Source: Promethearchaeota archaeon (GTDB lineage: Archaea > Asgardarchaeota > Lokiarchaeia > Sigyniarchaeales > SOKP01). Taken from it: a DNA stretch of 42,701 nt. Below the pieces are notes generated by a model. It saw nothing but the letters and a program-made list of their open reading frames with translations. It had not been told where the DNA came from and made no database searches. The translations under genes and the position numbers were made by a program. Within the stretch, counting starts at the first letter, position 1. Every line of letters begins with the position of its first letter. The stretch is from positions 1-42,701 of the forward strand of contig JAEOTA010000009.1 of NCBI GenBank assembly GCA_016840085.1. The letters run 5' to 3'. This document shows, one piece after another, positions 1 to 9,323 of this stretch.

Positions 1-1
1 C

Positions 2-148
2 TTCATATTCTTCAAAATACACCGTGAGCGTAGGATCATGTCTAAGTTTTTCTCCGCTCCATATAGGGTAATTTTGTGTTTCTAACCTGAATAGACTATC
101 AGCTATGTTAAATGAAGGATCTTGTTTTACAATATCAATGAGTGTTGA
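2..148 (-). pseudogene. Unidentified coding remnant at left edge
   Basis: An open minus-strand frame of 49 codons runs off the left edge, with a protein-like composition (it contains NYPIWSGEKLRHDP and ends TVYFEEYE). Going upstream it meets a TAA at 149-151 with no ATG, GTG or TTG in between, so it is either a 5'-truncated remnant or the 3' part of a frameshifted gene. Just beyond, 138-206 on the plus strand is a 22-codon ORF (DYIEEIRKNWSRYG) that could be another fragment. I do not recognise either family, and both could be chance. Confidence 0.3.
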
Positions 149-225
149 TTACATTGAAGAAATTAGGAAAAATTGGTCCAGATATGGAGAAATCAATAAT
201 TTATAGCCGAAAATGCTATTAGAAA

Positions 226-1623
226 TTATTCTACACCATCCCAACAATAAGTACATATTTTTTCCTTGGGCAATCCTATAGCTTTAATCAAATCTGCAAG
301 CTTCTGATATTTTAAAGAAGTTAACCCAAGTTTTTTACGGATAACATCAACCATAGATTTATATTTATCTGATTCAGTGTCAGTATATTCAGCAGGATCT
401 TCAATATTCTTTCCAATTAACTCTTTTATAGCCCATCGTCCCGCTAAATCCAACTCAGAATGAGATCGGGAGAAATTAAGAAATTTACAGTTATTAACAA
501 GCGGAGGGCATGCAGGTCTCATATGAACTTCTTTAGCCCCAAAATCATATAGCCTTTGAATGGTTTTGCGTAGCTGGGTCCCGCGGACAATGGAATCTTC
601 ACAGAAAAGTAAACGTTTATCATCAATGAGTTCTTTAATTGGGATGAGTTTCATCTTTGCAACTTCGTCTCTTATGACTTGATCTTGAGGCATAAAGCTC
701 CGAGGCCAAGTTGGAGTGTATTTTACAAATGGTCGTGAGAATGGAATTTTAGCTTCGCTTGCATAACCTAATCCGTGCCCTGTACCTGAATCTGGAATAC
801 CTGCAACAAGATCGATCCTCACATCATCATTTTTGGCCAAGGAAGAACCACATTTATAACGAACGATTTCCACATTAATATTCTCATAATTAGATGCTGG
901 ATATCCATAATATACCCATAAAAAACCACAAATCTGCATCCGATTACCAGGTGCGATTTTCTGTTCAATTCCATTTTTACTTATAAAAATAACTTCACCT
1001 GGTCCAAGATATTTTGTTATTTTATATTTGAGGTTTGGAAATGCACAAGTTTCCATAGTAACAGCATAAGAACCAGGTTTCTCTCCTATGATGAGAGGTG
1101 TTCTACCAAGCTTATCTCTTGCCGCATAAATTCCCTCATTTGTTAGGATAAGCATAGTACATGAGCCATCAATTATATCCTGGACTTTTTGAATTCCTTC
1201 TTCAAAGGTAGCGCCTTGACTAATTATTGTTGCAACCATTTCTGTTGGGTTAATCTCTCCGCCATGCATTTCTGAAAAATGAGATCCATTTTGCAATGCA
1301 TTCTCTGCCAAAATTTTTAAATTGTTAATTTTTCCAACAGTACAAATTGCGAAAACACCTAAATGAGAGTTGATTATTAAGGGTTGATCATCAAAATCAC
1401 TGATCACACCAATCCCCTTATTTCCATGCATCTTTTTAATATCTTTCTCAAATTTTGACCTGAATTGACTGGTTGAAATATTTTTAATGTATCTTTGAAA
1501 ACCATCCGCGTTTTTTACGGCTAAACCGCCCCTAACCGTTCCTAGATGGGAATGATAATCAGTACCATAAAAAAGATCTTCAATACAATTATTATTTGAA
1601 AAGACTCCGAAGAGACCACCCAT
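226..1623 (-). CDS. PurF-like amidophosphoribosyltransferase homologue lacking the catalytic cysteine
   Basis: 465 aa. The protein has the two-domain architecture of glutamine PRPP amidotransferase (PurF, first step of purine synthesis): an N-terminal class II glutaminase-like domain and a C-terminal phosphoribosyltransferase domain with the PRPP-binding loop CEDSIVRGT. Seen directly: the start reads MGGLFGVF where true PurF has MCGIxG, so the N-terminal nucleophile Cys is Gly. The usual HNG oxyanion segment reads TVG. The glutaminase should therefore be inactive, while the PRPP site looks intact. PurF-like proteins starting MGGFFG are known in some bacteria, so this is a subfamily rather than a local mutation. 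It ends CTYCWDGVE. It lies 72 bp after hisH on the same strand. Possible roles are an ammonia-dependent transferase or a regulatory paralogue. Confidence 0.85.
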   Translation of the reverse strand: MGGLFGVFSNNNCIEDLFYGTDYHSHLGTVRGGLAVKNADGFQRYIKNISTSQFRSKFEKDIKKMHGNKGIGVISDFDDQPLIINSHLGVFAICTVGKINNLKILAENALQNGSHFSEMHGGEINPTEMVATIISQGATFEEGIQKVQDIIDGSCTMLILTNEGIYAARDKLGRTPLIIGEKPGSYAVTMETCAFPNLKYKITKYLGPGEVIFISKNGIEQKIAPGNRMQICGFLWVYYGYPASNYENINVEIVRYKCGSSLAKNDDVRIDLVAGIPDSGTGHGLGYASEAKIPFSRPFVKYTPTWPRSFMPQDQVIRDEVAKMKLIPIKELIDDKRLLFCEDSIVRGTQLRKTIQRLYDFGAKEVHMRPACPPLVNNCKFLNFSRSHSELDLAGRWAIKELIGKNIEDPAEYTDTESDKYKSMVDVIRKKLGLTSLKYQKLADLIKAIGLPKEKICTYCWDGVE

Positions 1624-1695
1624 AAAAAATTCACTATGTCTTTAATTTGTACAATAATTATTAAAGAAAATTATTAATCTACTAAGATTTGAATC

Positions 1696-2325
1696 TTATT
1701 TTTTACAAAAATCTATAAAATTCTGGTAAATCTTTATACCATATTTACTAGATTTCTCTGGGTGGAATTGCGTAGCAAAAATATTATCATTTGAGATCAT
1801 TGAACAAAATTCAATTTCCCCATATCGCGTCAAACCTAATATGTTTTTTTTATTATCAGGTACACTATAAAAACTATGTACAAAGTAAAAATATGAATTA
1901 TTTGGAATTCCTTGGACTAAAAAATGATCTTTATCTTGAAAATCCACGCTATTCCATCCTATTTGTGGAACTTTATTCACTTTATTAATATCAAAAGAGA
2001 CAATATCTCCTTTAATTAACTCTAATCCCTTAAAATCTCCCATTTCAGAGCTTTTAGAAAATAAGAGTTGAAGACCTAAACAAATTCCGAGTAATGGTTT
2101 TCCTTCATTCACAACTTGATATATAGTCTTAATAAGGTTCTTTTCCTTTAGCTGTTTCATAGCGTCACCAAACCCTCCCACTCCCGGTAAAATCACTCCA
2201 TTTGAGTTTAATATAATTTCAGCTTTGGACGTTATTGAACTAGCAACCCCTAAGTATTTTAAGCATTTATGGACGCTTTTAAGATTTCCCATTTCATAGT
2301 CAAGAATAGCAATATAAAACGACAT
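1696..2325 (-). CDS. hisH: Imidazole glycerol phosphate synthase, glutaminase subunit HisH
   Basis: 209 aa, the normal length for HisH. It is a class I (triad) glutamine amidotransferase that releases ammonia from glutamine and channels it into HisF in histidine synthesis. The sequence shows the oxyanion strand GVGGFGDAM, the nucleophile Cys82 in LLGICLGLQLLF, and the His/Glu pair in TQFHPEKS (H186, E188). The gene starts four bases after the hisF stop, so the two are co-transcribed and probably translationally coupled, matching their obligate heterodimer. No other his gene is present in the window. Confidence 0.95.
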   Translation of the reverse strand: MSFYIAILDYEMGNLKSVHKCLKYLGVASSITSKAEIILNSNGVILPGVGGFGDAMKQLKEKNLIKTIYQVVNEGKPLLGICLGLQLLFSKSSEMGDFKGLELIKGDIVSFDINKVNKVPQIGWNSVDFQDKDHFLVQGIPNNSYFYFVHSFYSVPDNKKNILGLTRYGEIEFCSMISNDNIFATQFHPEKSSKYGIKIYQNFIDFCKK

Positions 2326-2329
2326 TTCT

Positions 2330-3145
2330 TTATAACCTCATTGATATTCCTGCTTTTTTACACTCATTTTTTACAAATTCTATAGAATATTCATTATAGT
2401 GAAAAATTGAAGCCGCTAATGCTGCATCAGCTTTACCCAGTTTGAATACATCAATAATATGCTGAGGATTTCCTGCGCCACCAGAAGCAATTATTGGAAC
2501 GTCTAATTTTTTGCTAAAAATTCTTGTTAATTCTAAATCATATCCATTTTTAGTTCCATCACAATCCATAGAAGTTAATAGAATTTCACCACTACCTAAA
2601 TTGGTTGCTTCTTTTCCCCAAAGAATAGCATCTCTCCCTGTGGGTGTTCGACCTCCATTTATGTAGACTTCCCACCAACATAATTTATTATTAACTTCTA
2701 TTAGAATTTTATTTTTTGCTTCTGGAGATGAATTAACATATACTCTTTTAGCATCGATTGCAGTAACTATGCATTGTGAACCAAATATTTTAGCTCCTTC
2801 TTTTATCAAATCAGGATTCTGAACCGCAGCAGTGTTCAAAGAAATTTTATCTGCCCCCGCTCTCAAAATTTCCTTAATATCCTTAACTGTTCTTAAACCT
2901 CCTCCCACAGTAAAGGGAATAAAGACTTGATCTCCAGTCTTTTCTACTAAATCAATTATTATTTTTCTTTTATCAGATGAAGCTGTAATATCTAAAAAAA
3001 CTAGTTCATCTGCTCCCTGTTCGTCATATAATTTTGCTAATTCTACAGCATCGCCTACATCTTTTAAATTTATGAACTTTGTACCTTTTACTACTTTACC
3101 TTGAATAACATCTAAGCACGGGATAATTCGTTTGGTTAAAACCAT
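2330..3145 (-). CDS. hisF: Imidazole glycerol phosphate synthase, cyclase subunit HisF
   Basis: 271 aa (beta/alpha)8 barrel. It uses ammonia from HisH to convert PRFAR into imidazole glycerol phosphate and AICAR, linking histidine and purine synthesis. Visible hallmarks are the N-terminal RIIPCLDV with catalytic Asp12, the second catalytic acid Asp131 in VTAIDAKRV, and the phosphate-binding segments FTVGGG and IIASGGAGN. It is about 20 residues longer than typical HisF; the extra length seems to lie in the loop after AIDAKRV. It is first in a minus-strand run hisF-hisH-purF-like, which begins 56 bp after hypF ends. Confidence 0.95.
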   Translation of the reverse strand: MVLTKRIIPCLDVIQGKVVKGTKFINLKDVGDAVELAKLYDEQGADELVFLDITASSDKRKIIIDLVEKTGDQVFIPFTVGGGLRTVKDIKEILRAGADKISLNTAAVQNPDLIKEGAKIFGSQCIVTAIDAKRVYVNSSPEAKNKILIEVNNKLCWWEVYINGGRTPTGRDAILWGKEATNLGSGEILLTSMDCDGTKNGYDLELTRIFSKKLDVPIIASGGAGNPQHIIDVFKLGKADAALAASIFHYNEYSIEFVKNECKKAGISMRL

Positions 3146-3201
3146 TATTATAAGGATAATTTTAGACGTTTAATTAAAACAAATTTACTTATAGTTTAAA
3201 T

Positions 3202-5610
3202 TTATTCTTTATTTGAATTATAATTTCTGAATATACCTCCAATTAACTGCCCAGTGCTTACTCCAGCATCACCAGATGGAATTAGTTCATGTTCTAAGAA
3301 TTGATATCCAGATTGATTAATTTGATCTTTTATCGATTTAGAAAAAGAATAATTATAAGCAACTCCTCCTGTTAAACCAATTTTATTTATGTTATGCTTT
3401 TTTGCAAGTTTAATCGCAATATCAGCAAATGATCTCCCTATCTCAATTTGGAATTTAGCTGCAATATCCTCTTTTTTATATTTACCATTTTCCAATAGCT
3501 CTATTATATCTGCTATTAATTCTGACGTTTTTAATTGATATTTTCCATTCTTTTTAATAGATTTAATTTCTAATGGTACATTATCTGCGTTCCCTCTTGA
3601 AGCCATCCCTTCAAGTCGCATAGCAGGTTCACCTCTATAGGTCTTAATTCTTGAAGCCTCTAATAAATATGAAACTGAATCAAAGATTCTACCGGTTGAA
3701 CTAGTCAGAGGGATATTCTGAGATGGAAAGTGGTTTTTTCCCTGCTCAAATTGGGATATTAAAATCTCTAATTCTGTGTTTTTATATTCAAGATCAAGAT
3801 ATAATTTTAATTTTTCAAATTCTTTTTTAGATTCTTCCAATTCTAAAGCATTTAAAATAATAGACGCTACCATACGAGCAGGATATTTTGTACAACGATC
3901 TCCTCCTATCATAGGTTGATATTCTAAGTGAGCTAAACGTTCATAATCATAATATGAAGATAATAATATTTCACCTCCCCAAATATTACCATCATCACCA
4001 TACCCAACCCCATCTGAAGTTATACAAATGATTTTTTCATCGATATCTACCTTATTTTCAGCCATCAATGCTAAAGCATGCGCATAATGATGTTGTATCT
4101 TGTAAATATTGCATTCGAACTGATTACTAAGTTCTCTGGCTAATTTAGATGTAATAAATTCTGGATGAGCATCGCAAGCAATGAATTTTATTTCAGAATC
4201 TGTAACTTGAAGGAGAGACTTCATATGAAATAAGGCATCCTTTAGAAATTGATATGTTTCAAGATGAGAAACATTCCCAATATGTTGTGTAGGGAAAATC
4301 CTATTTCTTCTTAAAATAGCTCCAGTTGTTGATAATAATGGGCCTGTAGCAATTGCACCAGGAATATCTACTTTAAAAGGTAAAGGTATATACTCTGGCA
4401 CATAACCTCTAGAGCGCCTAATTAGTTTCGGTTTATTATTATGAATTCTTAAAACACTATCATCAGCTCTTTGATAAATCGATCTGTTATGAAGAAGAAA
4501 AATGTCTGCAAGTTCTGTTAACTGCTCAAATATTTCCACATTATCAATAGCCATAGGAATATAAGACTTGTTCCCGCTGGTATAAACTAATGGTTTCTCT
4601 CCTATATAATCAAATAATAAATAATGTATCCCTGAATAGGGGAGCATTATGCCAACATTATTTAATCCCGGAGCTACTTGCTTACTAATTATTGAATGAT
4701 CATTTGAATTATTTCTTTCTAAGAGAACTATTGGCCTTCGAAATGAATTGAGAATCTCTCTTTCTTTCTTAGAGACTTTTAGGGTATTTTCAATAATTTT
4801 CAAATTTGGTACCATTACAGCAAATGGTTTATATTTTCTTTCACCTTTTCTTTCACGTAATTTGCTGATAACATCGTCATTGTTAGCTAAACAAATTAAA
4901 TGAACTCCTCCTATACCTTTAACTGCAGCTATGGCCCCCTTATTTATTCTTTTAGCTGTTTCAATTAATATTTCATCTATTGAATTATCTTTAATGATTT
5001 CTCGCTGGTTGTCATAAAGTTTATAATGCGGTCCACACACTTTACACACAAATGTTTGAGCGTGAAATCGTCTATTATTAAAATCTGAAAACTCCTGGAT
5101 GCAAGATTCAGGTTCAGCCTGTTTGCAAAAAGGAAACTCAACCATAGTACTGCGTTCTCTATCGTAAGGCAGATCAATTACCGTAGTGAATCTAGGGCCA
5201 CACACGGCACACGCGATAAAAGGATATTTATAGTACTTCGGAATATCTGGGTTTCTCATATCAGCTAAGCATTTATCACAAATGGCAATATCTGGAGGTA
5301 GTGTTAAACTAATGCCTCTGCCTTGCTCACTTTTTTCTATTTTTAAATTATCATATATTATATCTGTGTAAATTGCTTTTTGTGTTATAGTCTCAATGAA
5401 AGATATTTCAGGCTTCTTTTCTTTAACTTGTTTAACAAATTTTTTAATGTTTGTATTATCTCCCTGTAACATTAATCGTACTCCAGCATTTCCACGATTT
5501 AAAATATATCCATTTAAATTGTTGTCTTTTGCTAAATTAAATAAGAAAGGTCTAAAGCCTACGCCCTGAACTATACCTGTAATATTGATTTCTATGGTTT
5601 TTATAGTCAT
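3202..5610 (-). CDS. hypF: Carbamoyltransferase HypF, hydrogenase CN ligand synthesis
   Basis: 802 aa. HypF transfers a carbamoyl group from carbamoyl phosphate to the C-terminal Cys of HypE, the first step in making the cyanide ligands of the [NiFe] active site. Domain order: acylphosphatase (about 1-95; GIVQGVGFRPFLF), a zinc-finger region (about 110-200), a YrdC-like domain (about 205-400; TSGNKSYIPMAI), and a Kae1/TobZ-like C-terminal domain (HHYAHALALMAEN; LTGGVAYN). The RRFHAQ signature is present. Oddity: the third zinc knuckle is CX7C rather than the usual CX2C. The protein is slightly longer than the 750-770 aa usual for the family. It serves the hydrogenase operon at 11240-14056. 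Confidence 0.95.
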   Translation of the reverse strand: MTIKTIEINITGIVQGVGFRPFLFNLAKDNNLNGYILNRGNAGVRLMLQGDNTNIKKFVKQVKEKKPEISFIETITQKAIYTDIIYDNLKIEKSEQGRGISLTLPPDIAICDKCLADMRNPDIPKYYKYPFIACAVCGPRFTTVIDLPYDRERSTMVEFPFCKQAEPESCIQEFSDFNNRRFHAQTFVCKVCGPHYKLYDNQREIIKDNSIDEILIETAKRINKGAIAAVKGIGGVHLICLANNDDVISKLRERKGERKYKPFAVMVPNLKIIENTLKVSKKEREILNSFRRPIVLLERNNSNDHSIISKQVAPGLNNVGIMLPYSGIHYLLFDYIGEKPLVYTSGNKSYIPMAIDNVEIFEQLTELADIFLLHNRSIYQRADDSVLRIHNNKPKLIRRSRGYVPEYIPLPFKVDIPGAIATGPLLSTTGAILRRNRIFPTQHIGNVSHLETYQFLKDALFHMKSLLQVTDSEIKFIACDAHPEFITSKLARELSNQFECNIYKIQHHYAHALALMAENKVDIDEKIICITSDGVGYGDDGNIWGGEILLSSYYDYERLAHLEYQPMIGGDRCTKYPARMVASIILNALELEESKKEFEKLKLYLDLEYKNTELEILISQFEQGKNHFPSQNIPLTSSTGRIFDSVSYLLEASRIKTYRGEPAMRLEGMASRGNADNVPLEIKSIKKNGKYQLKTSELIADIIELLENGKYKKEDIAAKFQIEIGRSFADIAIKLAKKHNINKIGLTGGVAYNYSFSKSIKDQINQSGYQFLEHELIPSGDAGVSTGQLIGGIFRNYNSNKE

Positions 5611-5692
5611 TCAAATAAATTAAAATTCGAAAATAATATAAATCAAATGATTATTAAAATAAAATCTAAAAATAAAAATAAAAAAAAGGATA

Positions 5693-7308
5693 TTAATCTC
5701 GTTTCTTAAAAATTCTTCTTATCAAGACTATTAATATGACACCAAATAGACCACTTACAAGATAAATATTAAATCCTGGAATTCCCTTTTTACCGCAATC
5801 ATTATTCTCTATAATATTACCAATGCAATTTTCATCTACTTCAATGCATTTCCTATTACCGCGTAATATATTACCAATAATTCGATTATAATCACTAGCC
5901 TCAAGGTCAATTCCTGTTGCATCATTATTTCTAATGGTATTATCTGTAATATTGTTATAATCACTGCCGGTCAGTGATATTCCCTCATCACCGTTATGAT
6001 CTACTATATTATTAGTAACATTATTATGATCACAAGAAGTCAAACTTATTCCAGTTTCACCGTTATTATCTACTATATTTTCTGAAACGTCACAATAGCT
6101 AGTGGCAGCTAATGTTATTCCACACCAATCTTCGACATGCCCATTCGAAGATACATTATTATTTGAAATAAGAATTTTTGTAGAATCATCTACAGATATC
6201 CCAGAATAGTTGTTAAAACAAATGATATTGTCTTTTATTTCGCTATTATGAGTATCAAGTACCCATAAACCTCTATAATTATACATGACTGTATTGTTAC
6301 TAATTGTAATATAATAATTAGGAATATCAAGTCCAGGCGCCATACGAGATGACATAATTCCTTCATAATGATTACCTATGATTATATTTTCAGATATTAG
6401 AGTATTATTACATTTAGCATTTCTAATTCCAATTCCGGCATTACTTTTTACTAGATTATCTGAAATAGTTGTAGAATTGCAGAATTCTAAATGAATTCCA
6501 TCAAAATCAAAATCATCAAACTCAGACTCTACAAGATTTTTACAATTTTGTTCTATTGAGTTTTCGGAAAGTAATATATCAAAGCAATATGCTAAATGAA
6601 TCCCATGATCGTCATTATTATTAATAGTATTTCCAATAATAGTATAATTCCAGCAATATTTCAGATTTATTCCAGACCCATAATTATTATTAAAAGTATT
6701 ATCAGAAATAATATTATCAGAAATAACAGTAAAAGAAAAAGAAATTCCAATTTCACTATATAAACCATACTGAGCATTATTATTTGCAGTATTTCCAGTA
6801 ACAGTACAATTCTGAGAATGATATAGAAAAATTCCAGTTTTACAATTAGAAAAGTCGTTATCGATTAATGTTCCGTTATTTGCCCAATATAACCAAATCC
6901 CATATATATCTTTATTTCGATCAGAAGTAAAAACTGTACAGTTTTTTATGACAAAATAATCATCGTAAAACCAATAAAAATTCCAGATTGGAACTCAGAA
7001 TCAGGAAGTGGATCTAAAACGGGGGCATTAGTAGCATTGATAATGACATTTTCAATAGTATAAGGATTAGAAAATGAACCATCACCACTACACCAATCTT
7101 CCGCGACCGTTGCAGACCAATTATCAACTATATGAATATATGATAATTTATGCACTGCACTAGTGGAGGGCATTTTTACCTCATTATTGGTTTCTGGAGT
7201 TAGTGGAGTTATTCGGTGGCTATAAAAGGATATACCTATTATAACAGGGATTAAAACCCATATTCCCCAAAGAATTATTACTACATTTTGTTTACTTATG
7301 GATTTCAT
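5693..7308 (-). pseudogene. Frameshifted NosD-like beta-helix surface protein
   Basis: One broken gene of about 538 codons. The 5' part (7308-6946) encodes a signal-anchor (residues about 8-27, hydrophobic) and an extracellular stretch ending PDSEFQSGIFIGF, then leaves frame and stops. A second frame is open from about 6994 to 5693 with no break and continues with YDDYFVIKNCTV, followed by many degenerate beta-helix rungs (pattern N-x-I-x-x-N, for example NNNDDHGIHL, NNDATGIDLEASDYN). It ends with a membrane segment and RRIFKKRD. The frames join if one A is added to the A4 run at 6967-6970. Parallel beta-helix (NosD/PbH1) proteins of this form are surface-anchored and their ligands are generally unknown. 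This is either a recent pseudogene or a homopolymer error. Confidence 0.8.
6967..6970. other. Likely frameshift point in the NosD-like gene
   Basis: This is a run of four A (four T on the coding strand, in a codon series reading Gly-Phe-Tyr-Asp-Asp-Tyr if one more T were present). Adding one base joins the N-terminal reading frame to the long beta-helix frame exactly where the consensus beta-helix entry (SGIFIGF then YDDYFVIKNCTV) is expected. Confidence 0.65.
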
Positions 7309-7442
7309 TTTTAAATATAATTATAATTTTAATGATTATAATTAAGTTTTGATATATTTAAAGATAATACAAATTTGGATAAATAATATTAACAAAGTGT
7401 AATATTGTTAATCTATTTTTGATAGTTTTGTAAAAAAAGTCT

Positions 7443-8543
7443 TTATTCATGATATTTATAATAAATACTGCAAGTCCCTTCCATAGAAACCATACATGGT
7501 CCAATGGGATTTAGAGGTGTGCATTCCTTTCTAAAAAGCTTGCATTCAAAAGGATATAATTTTCCAACCATTACTAGATGACAAGAACAGCCAGGAGGGA
7601 TATCTTGAGAGTTTTCAATTTGAATATCGAATTTTTTATCCGCATCGAATTCTTGATATCTTTCCCTTATGGCTAATCCTCCCTCAGATATTCTTCCTAT
7701 CCCTCTCCATGGTGACGAGACAGGTTTAAAAACTTTATCAATTATATTTTGAGCCACTTTATTTCCTTCAGGCTTTACAACTCGAGAATATTCATTTAAT
7801 GTATCATATTTTTTATCTCTCACTTGCTTTAAAAGCATTAAGAGGGATAATAAAACATCATTAGGTTCAAATCCTGATATAACGTTGGGTATTCTATAAC
7901 CTTGTGAAAAAATTTCATATGGTTTTAGTCCAATAATCGTAGAAACATGACCTGGAGAAATAAAACCGTCTATATTTAATAGTGATTGACTCATTAAAAG
8001 TTCTAAGGCCGCTGGAATTAATTTATGAGCACATATTACTGAAAAATTTGAGGGAGGATCAGATTTAAGTTCAAAACCAGTTAAAGGAGCAGTAGTTTCA
8101 AATCCTATAGCAAAAAATATGACTTCTTTATTAGGATTTTTTCTAGCAATCTTAACAGCATCATTCGGTCCATAAACAATACGAACATCAGCACCTTTAG
8201 CTTTGAGTTCAGCTAAAGAAATATTTGTAGAAGGAACCCGTATCATATCTCCGAATGTTGTTATAATTGTATCTTTCCTTTTTCCAAGCTCGATTGTTTT
8301 GTCAATATCAGCAGCAGGACATATACATACAGGACATCCAGGACCAGATAAGATTTCTATTTCTTTAGGTAAAAGAGTTCTTAATCCATACTTAGAAATT
8401 GTATGTTCATGGGTTCCGCAAACGTGCATAAATTTAACTGGTCTGTTAATCTCCTTAACAATCGAATTTATTGCTTTTATGAGTTTTTTTGTAAATTCTT
8501 TACTTCTTAAAATTTTTATTTCAGGGAGGTCCATCTTGAGCAA
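7443..8543 (-). CDS. hypD: Hydrogenase maturation protein HypD
   Basis: 366 aa, the normal length. HypD is the [4Fe-4S] scaffold on which, with HypC, the Fe(CN)2CO unit of [NiFe] hydrogenase is assembled. Catalytic cysteines are visible as Cys42 (MHVCGTHEHT), Cys70 and Cys73 (GPGCPVC), matching C41/C69/C72 of E. coli HypD. The Fe-S ligands are in the C-terminal segment from PPGCSCH to GTCSIYYKY. It is separated from hypF by the broken NosD gene and faces a toxin-antitoxin pair across a divergent 133-bp spacer. Confidence 0.96.
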   Translation of the reverse strand: MLKMDLPEIKILRSKEFTKKLIKAINSIVKEINRPVKFMHVCGTHEHTISKYGLRTLLPKEIEILSGPGCPVCICPAADIDKTIELGKRKDTIITTFGDMIRVPSTNISLAELKAKGADVRIVYGPNDAVKIARKNPNKEVIFFAIGFETTAPLTGFELKSDPPSNFSVICAHKLIPAALELLMSQSLLNIDGFISPGHVSTIIGLKPYEIFSQGYRIPNVISGFEPNDVLLSLLMLLKQVRDKKYDTLNEYSRVVKPEGNKVAQNIIDKVFKPVSSPWRGIGRISEGGLAIRERYQEFDADKKFDIQIENSQDIPPGCSCHLVMVGKLYPFECKLFRKECTPLNPIGPCMVSMEGTCSIYYKYHE

Positions 8544-8676
8544 TTGAAATATTAAATCATAATCTAGACCAATAAATAAATATAATTATTCAATATAATA
8601 TTAATTAATTAAATCTACTTTAGAAATATTAAGAAGCAATAAAAATTATCCTAATACAAAAAATAATTTCATAGCT

Positions 8677-8976
8677 ATGAGTAATAATCGAAGATTAACA
8701 GAAGATATTCGTAAAAAAGTTATTGAATTCCTTAAAAAACATGGAGCAAAAAAAATATCCATTTTTGGATCCTATATTAGAGGGGATGCAACACCAGAGA
8801 GTGATTTGGATGTTATCGTTGAATTTAATGAACCAAAAGGACTTATTAAATTTGTCAGCATAGAAAATGAATTATCAGAAATTTTAGGAATAAAAGTAGA
8901 TTTATTAACTGAGAAAGCTATAAGCACTTATCTTATTAACGATATTAAAAAAGAAGCAATTGTGATATATGGATGA
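8677..8976 (+). CDS. MNT-type nucleotidyltransferase, antitoxin MntA-like
   Basis: 99 aa minimal nucleotidyltransferase. The signature GSX10DXD is complete: Gly31-Ser32 and Asp43/Asp45 (SDLDVIVEF). In the HEPN/MNT systems that have been studied, MntA AMPylates a tyrosine of the HEPN toxin and so blocks its RNase activity. The stop overlaps the start of the next gene by four bases (ATGA), the usual coupling for this pair. Being encoded on the opposite strand to hypD and hypE, it reads as an inserted module. Confidence 0.88.
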   Translation: MSNNRRLTEDIRKKVIEFLKKHGAKKISIFGSYIRGDATPESDLDVIVEFNEPKGLIKFVSIENELSEILGIKVDLLTEKAISTYLINDIKKEAIVIYG

Positions 8977-9323
8977 AAAAAGATAATCAGGTTTATTTAG
9001 AACATATTCTAGATGCGATAAACCAGATCAAAACATATATCAAAGATGTGGATTATAAAAGCTTTACTAATTCTCGACTTATTCAAGATGCCGTTATTCG
9101 AGAACTCGAAATAGTTGGTGAAGCAACTAAAAATCTGTCTGAAGAAGTTAGGAAAAAATATCCCAATATCCCATGGAAAGATATTGCGGGGATGCGAGAA
9201 AAATTAATCCATGGTTATATGGGTGTGAATTTAGAAGATGTCTGGAAAACAGCTAAAGAAGAAATATCAGATTTAGAAAAACAGCTTAAAAATTTGCTTA
9301 AGGTATTTAAATCTAAGAATTAA
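8973..9323 (+). CDS. HEPN-domain RNase toxin, HepT-like (DUF86)
   Basis: 116 aa, all helical. The HEPN active-site motif RX4HXY is present as R75-EKLI-H80-G-Y82; Tyr82 corresponds to the residue AMPylated by MntA in known pairs. The downstream conserved pattern (NLEDVWKTAKEEI) also fits HepT. It overlaps mntA by four bases upstream and the stop of the convergent hypE by four bases (9320-9323), so it is packed tightly between maturation genes. Both the toxic residues and the antitoxin site look intact. Confidence 0.88.
   Translation: MKKDNQVYLEHILDAINQIKTYIKDVDYKSFTNSRLIQDAVIRELEIVGEATKNLSEEVRKKYPNIPWKDIAGMREKLIHGYMGVNLEDVWKTAKEEISDLEKQLKNLLKVFKSKN

Noticed and set aside
5693..6994. Repeated AT-rich units as a CRISPR array or satellite
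   Set aside because: The repeats are degenerate, in phase with codons, and translate into beta-helix rungs; there is no constant repeat or spacer length.
8203..8547. 114-codon plus-strand ORF
   Set aside because: It is antisense to the conserved N-terminal half of hypD and has no recognisable motif.
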